Assembly (NCBI GenBank): GCA_947451735.1
Contig: CANGAY010000014.1
Span: forward strand, 1 to 9,493
Origin: Actinomycetota bacterium
GTDB lineage: Bacteria > Actinomycetota > Thermoleophilia > Miltoncostaeales > Miltoncostaeaceae
Reading direction: 5' to 3'
DNA length: 9,493 bases
Part shown: positions 6,929-9,493 of the stretch, piece by piece
How the letters are laid out: every line of letters starts with the position of its first letter
How positions within the stretch are numbered: the stretch's first letter is position 1
Made by a program: the position numbers and the translations under genes
The notes under the pieces: model-generated
The model's database searches: none
What the model was told of the DNA's origin: nothing
The model's input: the letters and a program-made list of their open reading frames with translations, nothing else

Positions 6929-7663
6929 TCAGGCAGTGGGGAGGGGGGCCGGGTCCATCGCGACCCGGTCCCCCACCTGCACCCAGCCCCCGCGCACCAC
7001 GCGGCAGTAGACGCCGAACAGGTTCTCGCGCCGCTGCGCGATGGCCTGATGGATCTCGTGCGTGCGCTCCATGGTGTCGGGGTCGTACGACACCACGCGC
7101 GTCTGCTTGGTGGCCACCACGACGTCGAGCACCACGTCGTCGCCCAGGGTCATGCGATGCCCGGGCCACCCGGATTCCTCGAACGGCACGCCCTGATCGG
7201 TGTCGATGGCGATACTCGGGCGGAACCGGCGGCGGTCGGGGTCGTGTCCCACCCAGTCGGCCACCTGCTGCATCGATGCCTCGGTCACCATCTGGATGGG
7301 AAGGATGTCGTGGATGCCCATGGGCGCGCGCACGAGCCGCACCTCCAGATCGAGCTGGTCACCGATCTCCCGTGCGAGTGATGGGTCGTCCCACCGCACA
7401 TGGCGGCCCTCGGGCGTGACCACCGCCACCTCCTCGCCGCGGTCGGGGTCGATGAACGTGGCGCGGTAGGCGAGCAGCAGGGGTGCCTTCATCGCGCGAA
7501 GCGGCTGGCCGTCCTCCATGTCGATGGCCACGCAACGGCGGTCGCCGAGGAACCCGAAGGGGCTGAGGAATGCACGCCGGTCGCGCTGGCCCTGGAACGA
7601 CTTGATGGGGTAGCGCCACAGGTCGGATACGACGCCGACCGGGGTACCGCTAGAGGAAGACAA
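6929..7663 (-). CDS. MOSC-domain protein (YcbX/mARC-like)
   Basis: This 244-residue cytoplasmic protein has the MOSC_N beta-barrel (about 9-85; WRYPIKSFQG, GDRRCVAID) followed by a MOSC domain (about 115-238; FRPSIAIDTD, PFEESGWPG, YDPDTMERT, FGVYCRVVRGGWVQVGDRV). Family members bind molybdenum cofactor and reduce N-hydroxylated compounds or transfer sulfur. The Mo-ligand cysteine of mARC lies six residues before DPDT in the motif RCxxTTVDPDTG; here that position is T188 (TKQTRVVSYDPDT). The only cysteines are C44 and C220 (GVYCRV). Activity or cofactor use may therefore differ. The start TTG 7663 lies inside the end of the upstream small gene (14-bp overlap), with no other ATG/GTG/TTG before the conserved WRYPIKS, so translation is probably coupled. 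No Fe-S ferredoxin domain is attached. Confidence 0.88.
   Translation of the reverse strand: MSSSSGTPVGVVSDLWRYPIKSFQGQRDRRAFLSPFGFLGDRRCVAIDMEDGQPLRAMKAPLLLAYRATFIDPDRGEEVAVVTPEGRHVRWDDPSLAREIGDQLDLEVRLVRAPMGIHDILPIQMVTEASMQQVADWVGHDPDRRRFRPSIAIDTDQGVPFEESGWPGHRMTLGDDVVLDVVVATKQTRVVSYDPDTMERTHEIHQAIAQRRENLFGVYCRVVRGGWVQVGDRVAMDPAPLPTA
6943..6974 (+). terminator. GC-rich hairpin after mgsA (putative U-less terminator)
   Basis: A 13-bp stem with one G-U pair (6943-6955 with 6962-6974, 6-nt loop CATCGC) begins 19 nt after the mgsA stop. No U tract follows on either strand, so it resembles the I-shaped terminators described in actinobacteria. It lies inside the 3' coding end of the convergent MOSC gene, where it encodes residues near GDRVAMDPAP. 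It could also be simple GC-rich coding sequence. Confidence 0.4.
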
Positions 7664-7835
7664 TCGCCAGGACGATGACGAAGATCAGCAGCAGCCCGAG
7701 GAACCCGTAGACGATGCGCGCGGCCCGGTTGGCGCTCACCGTCACGATGCGCGCGTTCTCGCGCTTTCGCGCAATGACCTCGGGATCGGTCTCCCGCTCG
7801 GGCCAGTCGTCGTCGTCCTCGTCATCCCCTCCCAT
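7650..7835 (-). CDS. Small acidic single-pass membrane protein, unknown function
   Basis: This 61-residue protein starts MGGDDEDDDDWPERETDPEV, continues with a basic linker (ARKRENARIVTVSANRAARI) and ends in one hydrophobic helix reaching the very C-terminus (about 44-61, ending IVLAIVFL). That layout is a tail-anchored inner-membrane protein with a soluble acidic N-terminus. I know no family for it. ATG 7835 is chosen over the upstream in-frame ATG at 7907 because the extension would be translated from the inverted repeat, and TAGCAT (7848-7843) ends 7 nt before 7835, giving a leaderless start. It overlaps the downstream MOSC gene by 14 bp, so the two likely form one operon. A role as membrane partner of the MOSC protein is only a guess from coupling. 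Confidence 0.7.
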   Translation of the reverse strand: MGGDDEDDDDWPERETDPEVIARKRENARIVTVSANRAARIVYGFLGLLLIFVIVLAIVFL

Positions 7836-7842
7836 GGCGCCA

Positions 7843-7848
7843 ATGCTA
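7843..7848 (-). promoter_or_regulatory. -10 element for the small-protein/MOSC operon
   Basis: TAGCAT on the minus strand fits TAnnnT and ends 7 nt before ATG 7835, consistent with a leaderless transcript. No recognisable -35 is found; the -35 position (about 7866-7872) falls inside the inverted repeat, in its TCTGG segment. Confidence 0.4.
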
Positions 7849-7853
7849 CCCGG

Positions 7854-7916
7854 ACGCACCAGGTGCCAGACACCCACCGGTGCCAGACACCGGTGGGTGT
7901 CTGGCACCTGGTGCGT
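7854..7916. repeat. Perfect 29-bp inverted repeat built from three 13-bp palindromic units
   Basis: Arms 7854-7882 and 7888-7916 are exact reverse complements around the 5-nt loop CCAGA. Inside, GGTGCCAGACACC occurs directly at 7862-7874 and 7879-7891, and as its reverse complement at 7896-7908. The units begin exactly 17 bp apart with 4-bp spacers CACC and GGTG. Each unit is itself an imperfect palindrome of the form GGTGYCWGRCACC. This resembles REP/BIME-type intergenic elements. It sits between the rpoD terminator and the promoter of the small-protein gene. Confidence 0.9.
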
Positions 7917-7919
7917 GGC

Positions 7920-7955
7920 AAAAACGCGAAGGGCCCGCTTGTGGCGGGCCCTTCG
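7920..7955 (-). terminator. Intrinsic terminator of rpoD
   Basis: On the minus strand a 12-bp perfect stem (7955-7944 with 7938-7927, CGAAGGGCCCGC, 5-nt loop) is followed after CG by TTTTT (7924-7920). It lies 28 nt past the rpoD stop. This is the most canonical rho-independent terminator in the window. Confidence 0.88.
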
Positions 7956-7982
7956 GGTCTTCGGTCGTGCGGTGGGGTGGGG

Positions 7983-9065
7983 CTATGCCACCTCGGCCAG
8001 GCCCCTGATGTCCACCATGCCGGCCAGCTTCTGCAGCGCCTGGTTCTCGATCTGGCGGATGCGCTCGCGCGTCACGTTGAACGTGCGGCCCACCTCGTCG
8101 AGCGTGCGGGGCTGCTCGCCACCCAGGCCGTACCGCAGCTCGAGTACGCGGCGCTCCCGGTACGACAGCGAGTTGAGCACGTCCTGCAGTGCCTCGTTGC
8201 GCAGGGTCTCGTCGGCAGCCGCCTCGGGCGAGATGGCCTTCTCGTCGGCGATGAACTGGCCGAACTCCGACTCCTCCTCGTCGCCCACCGGCTTCTCAAG
8301 CGAGACCGGGGTCTGGGCGCTGCGACGGATCGACTCAACCTCGGTCTCGGTGAGGCCGATGGATGCGCCGATCTCGGCGTTGCTGGGGTCGCGCCCCAGC
8401 TCGGCCAGCAACTTGCGCTCGGTGCGGTTGATCTTGTTGAGCTTCTCCACCACGTGCACGGGCATGCGGATGGTGCGGCCCTTGTCGGCGATGGCGCGGG
8501 CCACTGCCTGACGGATCCACCACGTGGCGTACGTCGAGAACTTGTAGCCCTTGCGGTAGTCGAACTTCTCGGCGGCGCGCACCAGCCCGAGCGTGCCCTC
8601 CTGGATGAGGTCGAGGAACGCCAGACCCTGGTTGCGGTAGTTCTTGGCGATCGACACGACGAGGCGGAGGTTGCTCTCGACCATCTTCTGCTTGGCCTGG
8701 AGGTCGCCCATCTCGATGAGCTTGGCGAGCTCCACTTCCTGCTTGGCCGTGAGCAGCGGGATGCGGCCGATGTCGCGGAGGAAGAGCTGCAGGAGATCGG
8801 TGGTGCTCTCGGCCTTGGCGGCCACGCGGCGCGGGCGCTCGGCCTCTTCGGCCAGCTGTGCCCGACGCTCCTGGGCCTCAGCCTCCTCGAGCAACTCGAT
8901 GCCGAGCTCGTCGATGTGGGCGTACAACCCCTCGGCGTGCTCCTGCACCAGGTCAATGCCCTCAAGCGCGGCCGCGACTTCCTCGATGCCGAGGAAGCCC
9001 TGCTCCTGGCCTCGCTGCAGGACGACCTGCATCTCCTCGTTGGCCACGATCTCCTTGAGCGTCAT
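7983..9065 (-). CDS. rpoD: Principal RNA polymerase sigma factor RpoD/SigA
   Basis: This 360-residue group-1 sigma-70 factor directs RNA polymerase to housekeeping promoters. A region 1.1-like helical block occupies about 1-60 ([24 protein letters not shown]), followed by an acidic linker. Region 1.2 is at 88-122 ([16 protein letters not shown]). Region 2 is at 128-207, with [33 protein letters not shown] and the -10-recognition segment [20 protein letters not shown]. Region 3 is at about 208-275 ([20 protein letters not shown]) and region 4 at about 285-347 ([35 protein letters not shown]). The C-terminus ends [15 protein letters not shown] instead of the usual KLRHPSR-type tail. ATG 9065 has GGGGAG 11 nt upstream. 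It is monocistronic by its terminator. RpoD rather than an alternative sigma is supported by region 1.1 and full regions 2-4. Confidence 0.95.
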   Translation of the reverse strand: MTLKEIVANEEMQVVLQRGQEQGFLGIEEVAAALEGIDLVQEHAEGLYAHIDELGIELLEEAEAQERRAQLAEEAERPRRVAAKAESTTDLLQLFLRDIGRIPLLTAKQEVELAKLIEMGDLQAKQKMVESNLRLVVSIAKNYRNQGLAFLDLIQEGTLGLVRAAEKFDYRKGYKFSTYATWWIRQAVARAIADKGRTIRMPVHVVEKLNKINRTERKLLAELGRDPSNAEIGASIGLTETEVESIRRSAQTPVSLEKPVGDEEESEFGQFIADEKAISPEAAADETLRNEALQDVLNSLSYRERRVLELRYGLGGEQPRTLDEVGRTFNVTRERIRQIENQALQKLAGMVDIRGLAEVA

Positions 9066-9340
9066 TCTCGTCCCGTCTCCCCTCGGCCCGGTCCCGCCGG
9101 GCCCCTCGATACGACATCCCGCCGACGGCGGATGCCTGTGCGCGTTGCTGCTGTGTGCGATCCGTGCTCACCCTGCCCGGGGCAGGGGATCCAACGTCAG
9201 CCGGTGAGAGCCAGCCGATTACTGATCGGCACCTTCCCAACCCGCCCTTATGGACCGGTTAAGGGGTTCTCGCCTGAGCGTAAACTTCCTCTCGCCAAAA
9301 GGCAGGCGACAACGGGCGTTTCGCGCCCATTTGTGACGGC
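9066..9340 (-). promoter_or_regulatory. rpoD upstream region with hairpins; promoter not identified
   Basis: This 275-bp gap has no gene. On the minus strand it holds the rpoD Shine-Dalgarno GAGGGGAG (9084-9077) and, immediately upstream, a 7-bp hairpin GGCCCGG/CCGGGCC (9085-9103). Further up are a 7-bp hairpin CCCTGCC/GGCAGGG (9171-9187), a 6-bp inverted repeat GCCGAT/ATCGGC (9214-9230), and CCCTTA-9 nt-TAAGGG (9245-9265). I could not find a convincing -35/-10 pair at sensible spacing, although TTTACG near 9285 and TAACCG near 9260 are possible fragments. The long structured leader suggests regulated rpoD expression, unproven. Confidence 0.4.
9313..9333 (-). terminator. Weak hairpin after the upstream gene (possible terminator)
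   Basis: On the minus strand AATGGGCG and CGCCCGTT pair as an 8-bp stem (one G-U) around CGAAA, starting within 10 nt of the stop codon at 9341. No U tract follows directly; TTTT occurs only about 13 nt later. It is plausible as a transcription end for the TPR-like gene. Confidence 0.35.
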
Positions 9341-9493
9341 TCAGCCCTTCTTCGCCGCCTTCTGCGCCCGTGCGATCCGGGCAAGCAGACCCGTGGCAGT
9401 CTTGCCGAGACTGGTGGTGGGGTCAAGTGCGGCCGTGCGCTCCCATGCGGCGATCGACCCCTTGGCGTCGCGCAGGTAGGCGTCAACCCATCC
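9341..9493 (-). CDS. C-terminal 50 residues of a TPR-like protein (partial)
   Basis: The minus-strand frame entering from the right edge encodes 50 residues and ends at TGA 9343-9341. It contains AYLRDAKGSIAAWERTAALD and GLLARIARAQKAAKKG. The pattern with A-W and LDP spaced as in tetratricopeptide repeats, followed by a basic helical tail, suggests the last TPR of a longer protein. No function can be given because the rest lies outside the window. It is codirectional with rpoD but separated by 275 bp, so an operon is doubtful. Confidence 0.65.
   Translation of the reverse strand, partial: GWVDAYLRDAKGSIAAWERTAALDPTTSLGKTATGLLARIARAQKAAKKG

Noticed and set aside
7836..7907. N-terminal extension of the small acidic protein to ATG 7907
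   Set aside because: The added residues would be translated from the repeat arms. ATG 7835 has a correctly spaced -10 element and gives a compact acidic N-terminus.
7862..7908. CRISPR-like array of three 13-bp repeats
   Set aside because: Repeats are too short, spacers are only 4 bp, one unit is inverted and no cas genes are nearby. A palindromic REP-like cluster fits better.
7854..7916. Inverted repeat as a second terminator for rpoD
   Set aside because: The U tract and a canonical stem already lie at 7920-7955. The repeat has no U tract and an internal repeated structure that a terminator does not need.
7863..9479. Long plus-strand open frame (538 codons) antisense to rpoD
   Set aside because: It overlaps the whole sigma factor gene, starts inside the inverted repeat and shows no domain. 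Low stop-codon density in GC-rich DNA explains it.

Overview
The window is GC-rich and densely coded, with GTG and TTG starts, several promoters that look leaderless, and an initiator tRNA with a C1:U72 mismatch and no encoded CCA. Together these point to a high-GC actinobacterium. The C-terminal tail of the principal sigma factor, which lacks the usual HPSR-type ending, makes a deep lineage such as Thermoleophilia more likely than Streptomyces or Mycobacterium. That placement is an inference from remembered families, not from a search.

Layout, left to right. (1) 1-1410, minus: the N-terminal three quarters of the ribosome-associated GTPase TypA/BipA, cut by the window edge. (2) 1442-4308, plus: a small polytopic membrane protein with a pore-like segment, a GAP/Sap-family membrane protein 7 bp behind it, then a secreted multicopper oxidase with its own promoter. 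(3) 4305-6176, minus: a large membrane protein that looks like a MASE1-like sensor region fused to an EamA/DMT transporter; its stop codon overlaps that of the oxidase. (4) 6214-6287, minus: initiator tRNA-Met(CAT), followed by a 15-bp terminator hairpin that touches the transporter start codon. (5) 6457-6924, plus: methylglyoxal synthase with a good promoter and ribosome binding site. (6) 6929-7835, minus: a two-gene unit in which a 61-residue acidic, tail-anchored protein overlaps a MOSC-domain protein. (7) 7854-7916: a repeat cluster forming a perfect 29-bp inverted repeat. (8) 7983-9065, minus: the principal sigma factor RpoD/SigA with a clear intrinsic terminator. (9) 9341-9493, minus: the last 50 residues of a TPR-like protein.

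Most of the window is housekeeping: translation (TypA, fMet tRNA), transcription (RpoD) and central metabolism (MgsA). I see no phage, conjugation, CRISPR or restriction genes and no insertion sequence. The parts that merit a second look are the MASE1-like/EamA fusion, the 17-bp-period repeat between rpoD and the small-protein gene, the MOSC protein lacking the expected Mo-ligand cysteine, and the membrane-protein/oxidase cluster. I do not see a convincing new multi-gene system.
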